From assembly GCF_000281045.1 (NCBI RefSeq), contig NW_008246228.1:29581-56437 (forward strand): a DNA stretch of 26,857 bases. The letters are read 5' to 3'. The notes under the pieces are model-generated. The model was not told the DNA's origin, made no database searches, and saw only the letters and a program-made list of their open reading frames with translations. The position numbers were made by a program, and so were the translations under genes. Shown one piece after another: positions 10,478 through 20,700 of this stretch (position 1 is its first letter; every line of letters begins with the position of its first letter). Origin of the DNA: Saprolegnia diclina VS20. Taxonomy: Eukaryota; Oomycota; Saprolegniomycetes; Saprolegniales; Saprolegniaceae.

Positions 10478-11915
10478 GAATGTGGTAGGTTGGACTGAAA
10501 TTGCAAAGTGGGGCAAAAGAGAATCTTTCGCGCTAACACAGAGAAACGAGCCGACGTTGAACGCAATGGGCGAGAGAAACGCTGGATTACAGTCGCTGGG
10601 TGGAGCGCTCCGAGTCCCACCCTCGGGCTTTGACCAGATGGCGCAATATACCACATACGCTCGACGGCATCGCATTGAAGAACCGCTCCCATCTCTACAG
10701 CGACGTTGCCGTCGTCGTCGAGCTGCACAGCAAACGACGTGCCACGTGTTGACGGTGCGCTCGCCACACAAGTCGACGACGATCGATGTGTGGTCGAGCG
10801 AGCTGCATATTTCTCTCGCCTTCAACGCGCATGTATATACACGCGGGCGCTTGGTAGCGTCTGCAGCTCTTCTTTGCGCTCGACACGTGGAAACGAGGCG
10901 CGCAGAGTGGGCAAGAGCGATCGAAGAACGTGAGAAACCCGGGTCACGGACCACGGCCGATAAAAAGCGCCAAAAGCGCACCTTGTCTTTGACCCTGCAC
11001 CGCGTATGTGCACGACCCGCCACCAGACGCCTGGCAACGAGACGACGTCGTATCGACACTCCTCGCAAGCTGCACGACCACTTTGAACAGCAGCTCGTGT
11101 TGACGTGATACACCGCACACTGCCGACCGCGCTGGTTTTCAATCGTTTAACGCAAGAAACACGAGGTCGCAGCGCGGTAAACGCACGGTTTAACGCGTCT
11201 GCGACCTTGGTTTCGACAGCGCGAGACAGTTTGCAGCTCACGCGGCCGATCTTGTCTCTGCCTGCGTCGTACACTCGACCTTTACATCGAGTAGCTCGAC
11301 CCAAGAGCATAGTGGATAGCGTCTGCTTTGCCATTCACGAGACCACAACAATACTGTACGCTTGCTACTCGCGGTAGCAAATGTGCGACGAGGTCTCGCC
11401 AATCTTCTTCGTACTAAGATCGAGGCCTTCTTTGTACGAGATCGTTGGCACCGTGCCGTGTGTGCATGGACTGGTGGTGATGGCGCGACTACACGCCCCG
11501 GCTGGACACGCCAATCTGACCAAACCGCCGCTGTGTCGAGGCCCCTCTCAGTGCATTACGGCGCTGCATACCGTTGCGGACTCGTTCGCGGCGATGGCGA
11601 TGCGGCACGTCTTGTCTATGAATTCATTTTGGTCGAAATTTGGCCTCGGATCTTTGAACCGGAACCCACTCTATTTGCACCGCCATCGTGTCTACGCCTC
11701 AAGCCTGTCAACGTCCCCGAATGCCGCAAAGGGCCGCTTGCTACACACAATAGTGCTCTCCGTCGTCGTGAGTCACAGCCACGGAAGATCGCGCGGCCTG
11801 TTTATGGTTCAACCCGCTAGTCAGGCTGATCGGCCATCTGAGTTAGCCGCAATCTGATTGGCCACGAAACAGTCGAAGTTCGAAGGAGCGAAAAATCTTC
11901 GGCGAGCGGACAGCG
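10478..11915. promoter_or_regulatory. Long divergent promoter region between MYB and M13 peptidase genes
   Basis: About 1.4 kb lies between two divergently transcribed genes. Open frames are present (for example 11362-11820 and 11381-11857, plus strand) but overlap each other and have no recognisable domain, so I do not call them genes. Possible regulatory content: TTTAACGC at 11146-11153 and again within 11189-11205, and an inverted CCAAT (ATTGG) at 11857-11861, about 55 bp before the peptidase start. Functional assignment is an inference. Confidence 0.4.
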
Positions 11916-14360
11916 ATGCCAAAGCCGACGACCGCCAGCAGCGTGCCATTGCCGCGCCACCAAAAGCTCCGAAGCAGCGACGATGGCCTGGACGGCGACA
12001 ACGAGAAAGGCTTCGAGACCATGGCGGTGCAGTCGTCGTCATCGTCCCCCAAGCGGGCGATGCATTGCGTCCTTACGTCCCCAGGCATGCTCGTGATTGC
12101 CATGCTTGTGGCTGGCGTCCTCGTGCTCATGGCCCTAGTTTCGTTCTCGGAGGAGCCTACGGCGACGATACAAGCGCTGCCGCCGAGCGTTGCCACGCTC
12201 ATGGATACGTCCGTCGCACCCTGCGATGACTTTTACCAGTATGCATGCGGCGCGTGGATCGCCAACACGACGCTACCATCGGACCGGTCGCGCTACTCGC
12301 GGTCGTTTGACAAAATTAAGGAGGCGAACGAAGCCATCTTTATGGAGATCGTCTACGACAAGTGGCCTCTTCTCTCGGAGCTCTTCACATCGTGCATGGA
12401 CACGGCGACGCTGGATGTCGTCGGGGCGGCCCCGCTGGCTGCTGGCATTGCCATGCTTCGCGCGGCAACAACAAAAGCAGATCTCGTGCACGCCATGGGC
12501 GAGCTCTCGTCGCGAAGTGCGCTGTCGTTTCTGATCGACGCAGGCATCTACGCGGACGAGAAGAACTCGACGATCAACTCGCTCCATATCTCGCAAGGTA
12601 GCCGCATGCGGACGATACTGCCTATCGATGCCCTTGAATAGGTGGTCTCACGTTGCCCGACCAAGACTACTATACCAACGCAACGCGGTTCGCAGTGTTT
12701 GAGCCTGCGCTTCGCACGTATGTGCGCGAGCTTCTGACGCACATTGACTACCCCAAAGTTCCCGAGGCCGTCGAGACCATTGTGGCGCTCGAGGTGAACC
12801 TCGCACGCGCGAGCGTGACCAAAACCGCACTGCGCGACCCGCTTCGTACGTACAACATCGTGCGGGACATCAATGCGAGCTACCCGCTGGTGCTTGGCGC
12901 GTTCTTTGCCGGCGCCAAGCTGCCATTGACGCCGACGTCGGCCGTGATTGTAGCGACGCCGTCGTTTCTCGACTACGCAGAGAATTTGATCAAGTCGACG
13001 CCACTGGAATCACTCCAAACATTGTTTGTGTACCAGTACACGGCCAGCATGGCATCGGCTCTGTCGTCGCCGTTCCGCAACACGTCGTTTGCGCTCTATG
13101 GTCGCGCGATTGGGGGCCAGGAACACCCACGACCGCGCCAGAAGCAGTGTCTCTCGAGCGTCAACGAGTATCTCGGCGAGCTACTGAGCCGGTAGCAACG
13201 ACAAGCCGTGGATTCTCTCAACATACCACGCTTTGTAGCTACTACTTGCAGAGGACCTTTCAGCCAGACGCGCTGGCCGCGATTCAGGCGCTCGTCGCTT
13301 CGCTTGTCGAGACGTTCCATGGGCGCCTCATGGCGGCTGCATGGATGGACGCCGAAACAAAAGCGGCGGCCATTGCCAAGCTTCGCGCCATGTCGTCGCT
13401 GTTGGGGTACGCCGTCCTGCGCTTTGACGTCACGTTGATCGCTATGTAGCTACCCGTCACAGAAGCTCATGTACACAGGGCTGGTGCTATCGCCGTCAGA
13501 GTACTTTGCCAACGTCCAGCAACTGACGCACCTCATGCATGTTCGTGCCGTCGCCAAGCTCCATCTGCCTGTCGACAAGGACGAGTGGCTCATGCACGCG
13601 CACGAGGTCAACGCGTACTACAACCCGCTGGCCAACCAGATTGTGTTTCCAGCGGGCATTCTCCAGCCGCCCTTCTTTGACGCGCACCAGGACCTCGTGC
13701 TCAACTATGGCGCGATTGGCATGGTCATAGGGTGAAATGCGGCGCTGGCCTCTATACGAACTTAGTCGTCGTTAGGCACGAGATCACGCACGGCTTTGAC
13801 GACCAAGGGCGCAACTTTGATGCGACCGGCAACATGCAGCCGTGGTGGTCGGATGCGACCGCCCAGCGCTTTGAGGCCAAGACGTCGTGCATCGCCACGC
13901 AGTATACGTCGATGGCCGTACGCAACGAGTCGTCGGGCGAGCTCCTCGGGCACGTGAACGGCCGCTTGACGCTCGGCGAAGACATTGCCGACGTCGGCGG
14001 CCTCCGCGTCGCGTTTGACGCGTACACGGCAGCCATGACTGCGGTACATCACCAGTCATTGGCTTCTGTTATAACCACGTGCGGATAGATCCATAGCAAG
14101 GTGCGCGAGCAGCTCTTCTTCCTCTCGTTCGCGCAGAGCTGGTGCACAAAAGCCACCGACCAAGCGCTGCAAGTACCCTCGCCACTGCAATCACAACCAC
14201 GATCCATCGGAATACTGCGTAGAGCTCGCTGGACGACGTCCACCCGCCGGCCAAGCAGCGCGTGAACGGCGCCGTCATGAACAACGAGGCGTTTGCCCGT
14301 GTCTTTAACTGCCCCGCGGGCGCGCCGCTCCATCCGCGCGAGAAATGCAACGTCTGGTAA
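11916..14360 (+). CDS. Membrane-anchored M13 (neprilysin/ECE-like) zinc metallopeptidase (7 exons)
   Basis: Exons 11916-12597, 12642-13191, 13239-13406, 13450-13731, 13776-14043, 14089-14172 and 14223-14360 give 723 residues, the normal M13 size. Introns are 43-50 bp and all end TAG. A short cytoplasmic N-terminus is followed by one membrane segment at about residues 53-77 (MLVIAMLVAGVLVLMALVSF), making a type II protein with the peptidase outside the cell or in a lumen. Signatures: PCDDFYQYACGAW at 102-114, substrate-binding NAYY at 521-524, zinc motif HEITH at 562-566, third zinc ligand Glu629 with Asp633 in GEDIADVGG, then QLFFLSFAQSWC and DVHPPAKQRVNG, ending in CNVW. All catalytic residues are present, so it should be active on peptides. 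An intron splits the gene exactly before the HEITH codons. Confidence 0.95.
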
Positions 14361-14757
14361 ACCTTTCGTGACGACGGCGTCGGTTCGATCCCACCCACCG
14401 CCTCTGCACCTCGTGGGAATAGCTCTTGGGAATATACGTGGATTACGCCTACGATTACCTTGGCGACATCGCGAAACGCTGGCGCGCAGACACGTCGGTG
14501 CGGTTGATGATGGCGCGCGTCTCTCGCAGCAGGATACAGAGAACACCCACTTGACGAACCTTGTACTCTCGACATGTCATTGATGCAGCTTGCACCTCTT
14601 CTCAATGCATTACGCGAAGTCGACGTCGCTCTATGTGCTGGATGCTGGGTTAGACAGGCCGCATCGATATCCGGACATATCCCGCGTATACGGATGCGCT
14701 CCGTGATTGGTGGAGGCGGGCGTCATCATCGTCATCAGCACCAAAAGCAACATCGAG
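14361..14757. other. Intergenic, peptidase 3' flank and methyltransferase promoter
   Basis: About 400 bases with no domain-like frame on either strand. A GGTTCGATCCC string near 14383 resembles a tRNA T-loop, but no stems can be built around it. No other feature is seen. Confidence 0.4.
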
Positions 14758-15339
14758 ATGGCCATGCACTGGAGCGACGACGACGAAGGGTACGAGAACG
14801 AGCAGCCGTTCATGTGGCTCGAGGGCGACTCGCTCGCGCCGCCGTGCCAGTCGGACTATGACATTGTTCAGGCCATCATCGACTTTGCCCACGTCCAGCC
14901 CACCGACGTACGCCATTCGTATGCGAGAGAGATGTCGTGCTTATGGAGCGTATAGGTCGTCTTTGACTTGGGCTGTGGCGACGGCCGCATCTGCATTGGT
15001 GCAGCCCGGCAACACGGCTGCCGTGCAGTCGGTATTGAGATTGAGGCGCCGCTCATCGCCAAGTTTGAGCAGTCGATCACCAAGTACAACCTGCAGGACA
15101 AGGTCCGCATGTTGCACGCGGACCTCATGGACGCCGACCTCTCCGAGGCGACCGTCATCGTAACGTACTTGCTGCCGGAAGCGCTCACATTGCTCGCGCC
15201 CAAGCTCGAAGCCGCCCTCGCCCGCGGGTGCCGCATCGTGAGCAACACGTGGGGCATTCCGGGCATGACGCCGTCGGCGCGCGTCGACGTCGGTCAGTAC
15301 GCCAACGTGCCGCTGTACCTCTACGCGTCGCAGTCGTAA
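14758..15339 (+). CDS. Small class I SAM-dependent methyltransferase (2 exons)
   Basis: Exons 14758-14907 and 14956-15339, with a 48-bp TAG-ending intron, give 177 residues. The Rossmann-like SAM-binding motif I is VVFDLGCGDGR at residues 51-61; the acidic residue of motif II lies in VGIEIEAPL, and the next strand carries MLHADLMDADL. The region ATVIVTYLLPEAL and the following KLEAALARGCRIVS match small bacterial-type methyltransferases, which read similarly at this point. The substrate is unknown. FAM173/ATPSCKMT protein-lysine methyltransferases share this compact fold, but this protein lacks their usual N-terminal membrane segment. ATG 14758 follows only GTG-started extension upstream; a nearby ATG at 14764 is the alternative. 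Confidence 0.85.
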
Positions 15340-15406
15340 TACACTATTCTCTGTCGCGGATACAACGCACATGCTTCTTCTGTTCTTATCTAGTCTGGGT
15401 CGTGTC

Positions 15407-16906
15407 TTAGGCCGTCGATCGGTCGCTCTCGACGAGGCGCTGGGCCACGTCGCGCACGAGACGCATCGTCGCGGTAAGCTCGTCGCCGGACGCGGGCAAA
15501 TACTTGTCGCAAAAGACAACCGCGTCTTCATAATGCCCGAGCGTAATCGCGGTTTCGACGACCATGCGGAAGACGGGGCGCGGCGCGTCGGCCACGTCCT
15601 GTGCCGACTTGCCGGCAAACGCGAGCTGCGCGAGCTCGTACGCCGCGTCGAGCGACCGGACTTCGAGGTGCAGCTTGAGCATCGTCTCGACCGCCTTCCA
15701 CGTGAGCTCCATGTCGTGCTCGATCGCATAGTCGATCAAGTGCGCGCACGACGAAGCGTCTTTCTGCTGCGCGTACGAGTAAAACGCCGCGCCAAAGACG
15801 AAGTCCGAGACTCGGAGGACGTTGGGGACGCTCGCCACGTGGGCCAAGAACGCATCCGCGGGCAGCGTCCGCACGAGGAAGGGCACGTATAGCGGCTTCA
15901 AGATCGAAGGGCGCATGCAGATGCCGTGCGCTTGCATGGCTTGTACGAGCGACTCGACGTCAGCGAACGACGTCTCGGGGTTTTGGAGCAGCGGCGTGAG
16001 CACCGAATCGAAGAGGGACGGGAGCGCGGTCGCCAACGACGGGTGCGCAATGTACGCAAGCGCTGCTTTGGTGGCGAGGCTGGGCGCGTGGAAGCGCACT
16101 GGCAGCAATAGCGTGGACACCAGCGTCGAGAGCGGCAAGATGAGCGACGCGTTGGCATACGCCATCAAAAGATCGGACGCGTCGTCGAAGCGTTCGAGCA
16201 TCAAGCAGCTTTCAATGAGCTGCGACCAGAGCGCCGGTGGCACGAAGTAGCCGTGGTCGGTCATGAGCTTGGCCGACGCGACCGCGTGCTCGATGGATGG
16301 CGCCAGAAACCACGGATGGCGTTTGCTTTCAGGCGGCGTCGCATTGCACGCCAGCGCATTCCGGAAGTGATGCGCGTCGAGGTGCACGCGGCCGACGCAG
16401 TGCTGCAGCACGTTCAGCGCCTTCTGGCCGCGCTTGAGCATCGTGTACGCATACAGACCTTCGAGCACAACGTCCCGCCGAGCTTCGCACCACAGCTCCG
16501 CCTTGTACTCACGCTTGAGCGCGCGAAAGTACAGGGCGACTTCGTCGTAGCGGCCAAGGCGGTTGAGGGCGCCGAGCAGCGCATGGAGACCTGCGTTGTC
16601 GAGGCAGCGCTTGCGCGGGTGCATCTCCACGTATGCCACGATCACATCCTCATAGCGCTGTGCGTGAAAGAGACGCGCCATCTCGGCCGACGCCACCGCG
16701 TCCGCGTCGCGCCAAATCTTGCAGTAGGCCTTGATCGACGGCGGCTCGACGGCCGCAAAGGCAGCAGCTTCGCCTTGCAGCTGGTGCAGCGCCGGGGCCT
16801 TGCTTGCTTGCGCGGAAAGAGAGAGTGCTCGCCTGTGCAGCGGCGCCACGGACCGCGCAAGAGGCGCCACGTGGCGCAAGGCGGAGCGAAGGACGCGCGT
16901 CTGCAT
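15407..16906 (-). CDS. Mitochondrial pentatricopeptide/helical-repeat protein
   Basis: Intronless gene of 499 residues. The N-terminus (MQTRVLRSALRHVAPLARSV followed by HRRALS) is rich in arginine, alanine and serine without acidic residues, a classic mitochondrial presequence. The rest is almost entirely helical, with repeats of about 35 residues of PPR character (for example HALLGALNRLGRYDEVALYF and YAYTMLKRGQKALNVLQHC), so it probably binds organellar RNA and acts in transcript processing or translation. Individual repeats are too diverged to read an RNA code. It is transcribed away from the small TIM gene across a 413-bp shared promoter, and it converges with the methyltransferase, whose stop lies only 67 bp away. 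Confidence 0.8.
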   Translation of the reverse strand: MQTRVLRSALRHVAPLARSVAPLHRRALSLSAQASKAPALHQLQGEAAAFAAVEPPSIKAYCKIWRDADAVASAEMARLFHAQRYEDVIVAYVEMHPRKRCLDNAGLHALLGALNRLGRYDEVALYFRALKREYKAELWCEARRDVVLEGLYAYTMLKRGQKALNVLQHCVGRVHLDAHHFRNALACNATPPESKRHPWFLAPSIEHAVASAKLMTDHGYFVPPALWSQLIESCLMLERFDDASDLLMAYANASLILPLSTLVSTLLLPVRFHAPSLATKAALAYIAHPSLATALPSLFDSVLTPLLQNPETSFADVESLVQAMQAHGICMRPSILKPLYVPFLVRTLPADAFLAHVASVPNVLRVSDFVFGAAFYSYAQQKDASSCAHLIDYAIEHDMELTWKAVETMLKLHLEVRSLDAAYELAQLAFAGKSAQDVADAPRPVFRMVVETAITLGHYEDAVVFCDKYLPASGDELTATMRLVRDVAQRLVESDRSTA

Positions 16907-17319
16907 CGTTTGTCTCTCTTGACCAGCCGCGAATCCGCCAATTTAAGGCGTGATCCGGCAATTATCCGGATAATTGGACCTCGTTTTGTCGAGATTGCCC
17001 TCTTTTTGACATATCGCTGTGGACGCCGCACAATCGCGGAGCGTTTAAACACGTTTTAGTTCAAAAGCGCCTTTTAACGCATCTGCCACGTCAAGCCCAC
17101 GCGCGCTGTGGCACCTCTTGAGACTCGCAGGCCGCGCCCACAGTCGACAGATGCACGACATGCATCGCGCATGCTGCACGGGCAGCGACGCAGTGCGAAC
17201 TGTGGCGCGAGATTGTCCTTGTCGGTTGAACGTTTGACCTGTTTGCGTCAAAGTGTTTAACCGAATGGTAGCCTCGGGACGTCACCATCCATTTTCAACA
17301 TCGACGAAGCGTTTGGAAG
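16907..17319. promoter_or_regulatory. Bidirectional promoter of two mitochondrial genes
   Basis: This 413-bp gap separates the starts of the PPR gene (minus) and the small TIM gene (plus). It contains an 18-bp perfect palindrome, CAATTATCCGGATAATTG, at 16959-16976, about 53 bp before the PPR start, the palindrome GTTTAAAC at 17043-17050, and a TTTAACGCATCTGCCAC element at 17073-17089 that closely matches one in the 10478-11915 region. Co-regulation of the two genes is an inference. Confidence 0.5.
16959..16976. repeat. 18-bp perfect palindrome in divergent promoter
   Basis: CAATTATCCGGATAATTG equals its own reverse complement. Such a site could bind a dimeric regulator and act on both flanking genes; the factor is unknown. 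Confidence 0.7.
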
Positions 17320-17655
17320 ATGAGCTGGTTTGGCCGCGGCAAGAGCGCTGCGCCCGCGGAAGAGACCCACTTCGCCGAGGAGTCGTCGTCCTTCATGCAC
17401 GAAGAGTCGGCGCCGACCAACTTTGCGCCCATCTCGAGCGGCACGAGCATCAACGACATCGTCATGGAGGAGCAGAGCAAGATGCTCGTCCAGCAGGCCA
17501 TTGCGAGCATGACGGCCATCGCGTGGGACAAGTGCAGCGCGTCCAAGCCCGACACGCAGCTCGCGAGCTCCGAGATCTCGTGCATCCACAACGTCGTCGC
17601 GTCCTACTTGGACTCGAGCCAGTTTATCATCCGCAAGCTCAACAGCTCCCGATAA
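17320..17655 (+). CDS. Tim8-like small TIM chaperone with incomplete twin CX3C motif
   Basis: Single exon, 111 residues. Residues about 48-108 match the small TIM (zf-Tim10_DDP) fold: two helices with EEQSKMLVQQAIASMTAIAWDKC and then CIHNVVASYLDSSQFIIRKL. This family escorts membrane-protein precursors across the mitochondrial intermembrane space. The normal twin CX3C reads here as A68-W-D-K-C72 and C88-I-H-N-V92: the first and fourth cysteines are gone, while the second and third remain with normal spacing. In the family Cys1 pairs with Cys4 and Cys2 with Cys3, so the outer disulfide is missing and the inner one possible. The N-terminal 45 residues are a longer, acidic and serine-rich extension than usual. 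The best match by motif is Tim8; Tim13 is an alternative. Confidence 0.75.
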   Translation: MSWFGRGKSAAPAEETHFAEESSSFMHEESAPTNFAPISSGTSINDIVMEEQSKMLVQQAIASMTAIAWDKCSASKPDTQLASSEISCIHNVVASYLDSSQFIIRKLNSSR

Positions 17656-17773
17656 ACCATTACACCAAGCGAGAGAGAGAGCGACTAACAGACCTTGAAT
17701 GGACGCTCGCGTTCTTTGCCGTCCTTTCTTACGTTGTCTTCTTGTTGTTCGATTGCGGTTTCGCAGCGGTGGC

Positions 17774-20700
17774 ATGGACGTGGGCGTGCATCGGCGGCGC
17801 CGACCGTCGCCCACGAAGCGCCTCCGCGCCAGGCTGCCACCTGTCGCGTCCAACAACCATCCATGCCTGGACGACGCTCCACCCGACGACGACGGCGACG
17901 AGGTCCAAATTACGCCCATTGTCGTGCAGCTGGAGCCGCTGCCCGTCTACCACAACCTGCTCACCTACCCGTTGCTCGTCCGTGCGCACACGCGAGCCAT
18001 GCACGACGCTGGCTTTGTGCAGCGCAGTATCGAGCGGTGCGCGCGAGGCCATTACTATGCGCCCTTTCGACGCGTCTCGTAGGTGGCAAACCCGGGCGAC
18101 GCGGCCAGAAGACGCAATCGTCGCGCGTGCGGCCGTGCGCGGGTCGGCGGCGACTGCGATCCAGTCCATCTGGCGCACGCACGTCGCTGTCCACGCCAAG
18201 CGCGACCGAGTAGAGGCGCTTCTGACGCTGCAGACGACACGAGCGAATTGGGTCCAGCGGCACCGCCCGTCGCTTCTGCGCCAGCTCCAGGCGCTGCACG
18301 CCAACGTCCGTCTCTGCGACCGCAAGGTCGTCGCGCCGTTTGGGCTCCTCTCGGCCTACTACGTGCTGCCTGTTTGGCTGCTGCAATGGCAACTGCACTT
18401 TCATACGGGCCGCCGCCGCGGCCAGTTTCTCCGGCGCCCCGTCCAGCTCACGCGCTTTGTCACGTTTGCCGTCGACGCGACGACGCACCTGGTCCATGTA
18501 CTCTGGCGCCAACTGACACATATCGCAGTCCTAGTCCTTCAGTGCGCACAGCGCAGCCGCTGGGCGCGCGACCGGTACGTCCTCCGAGCTGTCGCATTCG
18601 AGTGGGAGACTGGAGTGCTGTGGATAGAGCGGCGTACCAGCGGCGCGTGCGTGCGAGGCATCAAGCCGCGACCTGTCTTCAGTGCGCCTGGCGTCAATGG
18701 GCAGCCCGCAACGAAGCGCGGCGTCGGCGACGCTATGTTGCCGCCCGTCGTGTGCAGTGCGCGTGGCGGTGCGCCGCGGCCCGTCGCTGCGCGGCCCGCT
18801 TGCTCTTCAACCGCACGAGCCGTCTCTTTATTGCTGCACTCTTTCCGGTCGTCTTGGCGTCCGCAGCACAAAAGCTCCTCCACGCCGCCGCCGCCCGTAT
18901 CCAGCGAGGTAGCAATCGATCCGAACCGAATCGTTTCCTGAAGTACACTAGTGCAACGGGGCCGAGCGGCCCGGAGTGCGTTCCGACAGATCGCGCTGCA
19001 AAATGCCGTCGCGCGGTGGGCCCAAGACCCCGACCGGGGCCATTCTTTGTACGCGATGCAGTGCTACTTTGACGCAGCACTCGTCTTTGAACAATGCTTC
19101 TTGAGCGGGCACCCCGGGTCGCCGCGCTTTTACACCGAGTGGGCGACATCGCACTTTTACGTCTACGAAGCCACGGGCGACGTGTTCAACTTGGACCGCG
19201 CGATTCTTGCGTTCGAGCAGCTTATGCCGTCCGAGACGGACGCGAATGGCTTTACGTGGTGCTGCTACTGCATGCACGTGCAAGCGCGGTTCTTCCGCCA
19301 CGAGTTTGAGAAAGCACTGGCGCTCGGTGTCGACTGCCTGGAACGAGCGCCAGTGACTCTCGAGAAGGACTGGCGCGCAAGTGTGCTCTTTGTGTGCGCC
19401 ATGGTAGCGCTCGAAGGAAAGGCGCTCGAGCGCTGTGCAATGTACCTCGAGACAGCCCTTGCCTTGCTACCGTTGACAACCTGCCCGGAGCTCAGTCTCC
19501 GCTTCACGTTATCCCAAGTGTACAGCCTCCTCGCCGATGCGCGCGCCGTCGAAATTTCAACGGAAGAAGCCGAGCGAGCAAAGCTGGCAGAGAAAGCAGC
19601 ACGCGAGAAGTCACCATCGACGGATGATGCTGTTGCGACACCCGATACGCTCACGGTGGACGCCGTCGGCGTAGAGGAATCGGCTGCACCGACACCGGCA
19701 GAAGGCACGGACAACCCCCACGACTCCAAGACTACGAAGGATGCAGCCGAAATGACAAACGTCGGTGACTCTACCGAAATGACTGAAGTCGACGACGCAG
19801 CGTCTCCGGAAGCAACCCGCCCGGCCTCTCCACAAGTGAATGGGGGCGGTGCCACGACCGCGATGAACACGACACCAGAAGGAACCAGTAGACGCTTGGA
19901 GCCCCCGATCGATGCGCCACTCGTCAATCCGTGGCCAGCCAAGGCAGCGCATGAGCTCGCAACCTGCTTTGCCATCACCGAGCTCCGCATGGGCCAAGGG
20001 TACATTTCAATCGTCTACGCGGTGACGATTCCCATGTACACGTAGCGTCTACCATGGCGTGCTCTCGGACGCCGCCGCCGAGGTGCTTCTTCATGTACGT
20101 GCGCCATCTACCTTCCGTCGCAAGCGCAAGCAAATTCTTAGGCGACGCCACCCGGCACGTTTCTCGTGTACCGGAAGAAAACGGCATCGCGCTACCTGTA
20201 CGTCAAAGTCAAGTGGCCCGACGAGACGTTCACGAGCATGAAGATTCAGTTTCTTGCGGGCGCTTATAGCCACGCACAAGTGTCGGTCGCCACCGACGCC
20301 AGTCTCGTAGGCTTTCTCCAGCAGCTACCGGCAGCGGCCGGCATTGACGTGACCAAGGGACTGCGCAAGGCGGGCCCCCACCCCATTTTTGGCCCCCTCT
20401 TCTCCTCTAGCACCGAATGGGTGGCCTCCAACCAACCTTGGCTTGAGGTCGCGCACTCGTGGGACCTCCAGTCCGCCTACGTTTTGTCGGCGTTTGTGGC
20501 GGCCCGCGCCCCGAGCTACCGTCGGCACGTGGCCCTGGAGATACCGAAAGCGATTCCCAAAACCGGATGGCACCTTCCGGCCCGCAAATCGAGCTTGGTG
20601 CTGCGCGACGAGGCCGAGACCGCGGATGCATATCTCCTCTTGGCCAAGGCAGCCCGTGGCCTTCAGCGCAAGATGGACAGCCTCGTGCTCGTGCAACAAG

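Noticed and set aside
10834-10839. TATATA as a TATA box for the MYB gene
   Set aside because: It lies more than 350 bp from the start codon without support from a known transcription start; the motif alone is too short to call.
10478-11113. N-terminal extension of the MYB protein to 474 residues
   Set aside because: The frame is open, but the added residues are low in protein character, rich in Arg/Cys, and have no domain; the region lies where the divergent promoter is expected.
11362-11857. Two overlapping plus-strand frames of 152 and 158 residues
   Set aside because: They overlap each other in different frames, show no recognisable domain and cannot be linked to neighbours by plausible introns.
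14375-14400. tRNA-like T-loop (GGTTCGATCCC)
   Set aside because: The five-base stem does not pair, and no acceptor, D or anticodon stem can be built around it.
17253-18082. First half of a 562-residue plus-strand frame covering the small TIM gene and exon 1 of the IQ/SH2 gene
   Set aside because: Only the part from 18083 to 18574 has IQ-like protein sequence; the earlier part is an out-of-frame reading of two better-supported genes.
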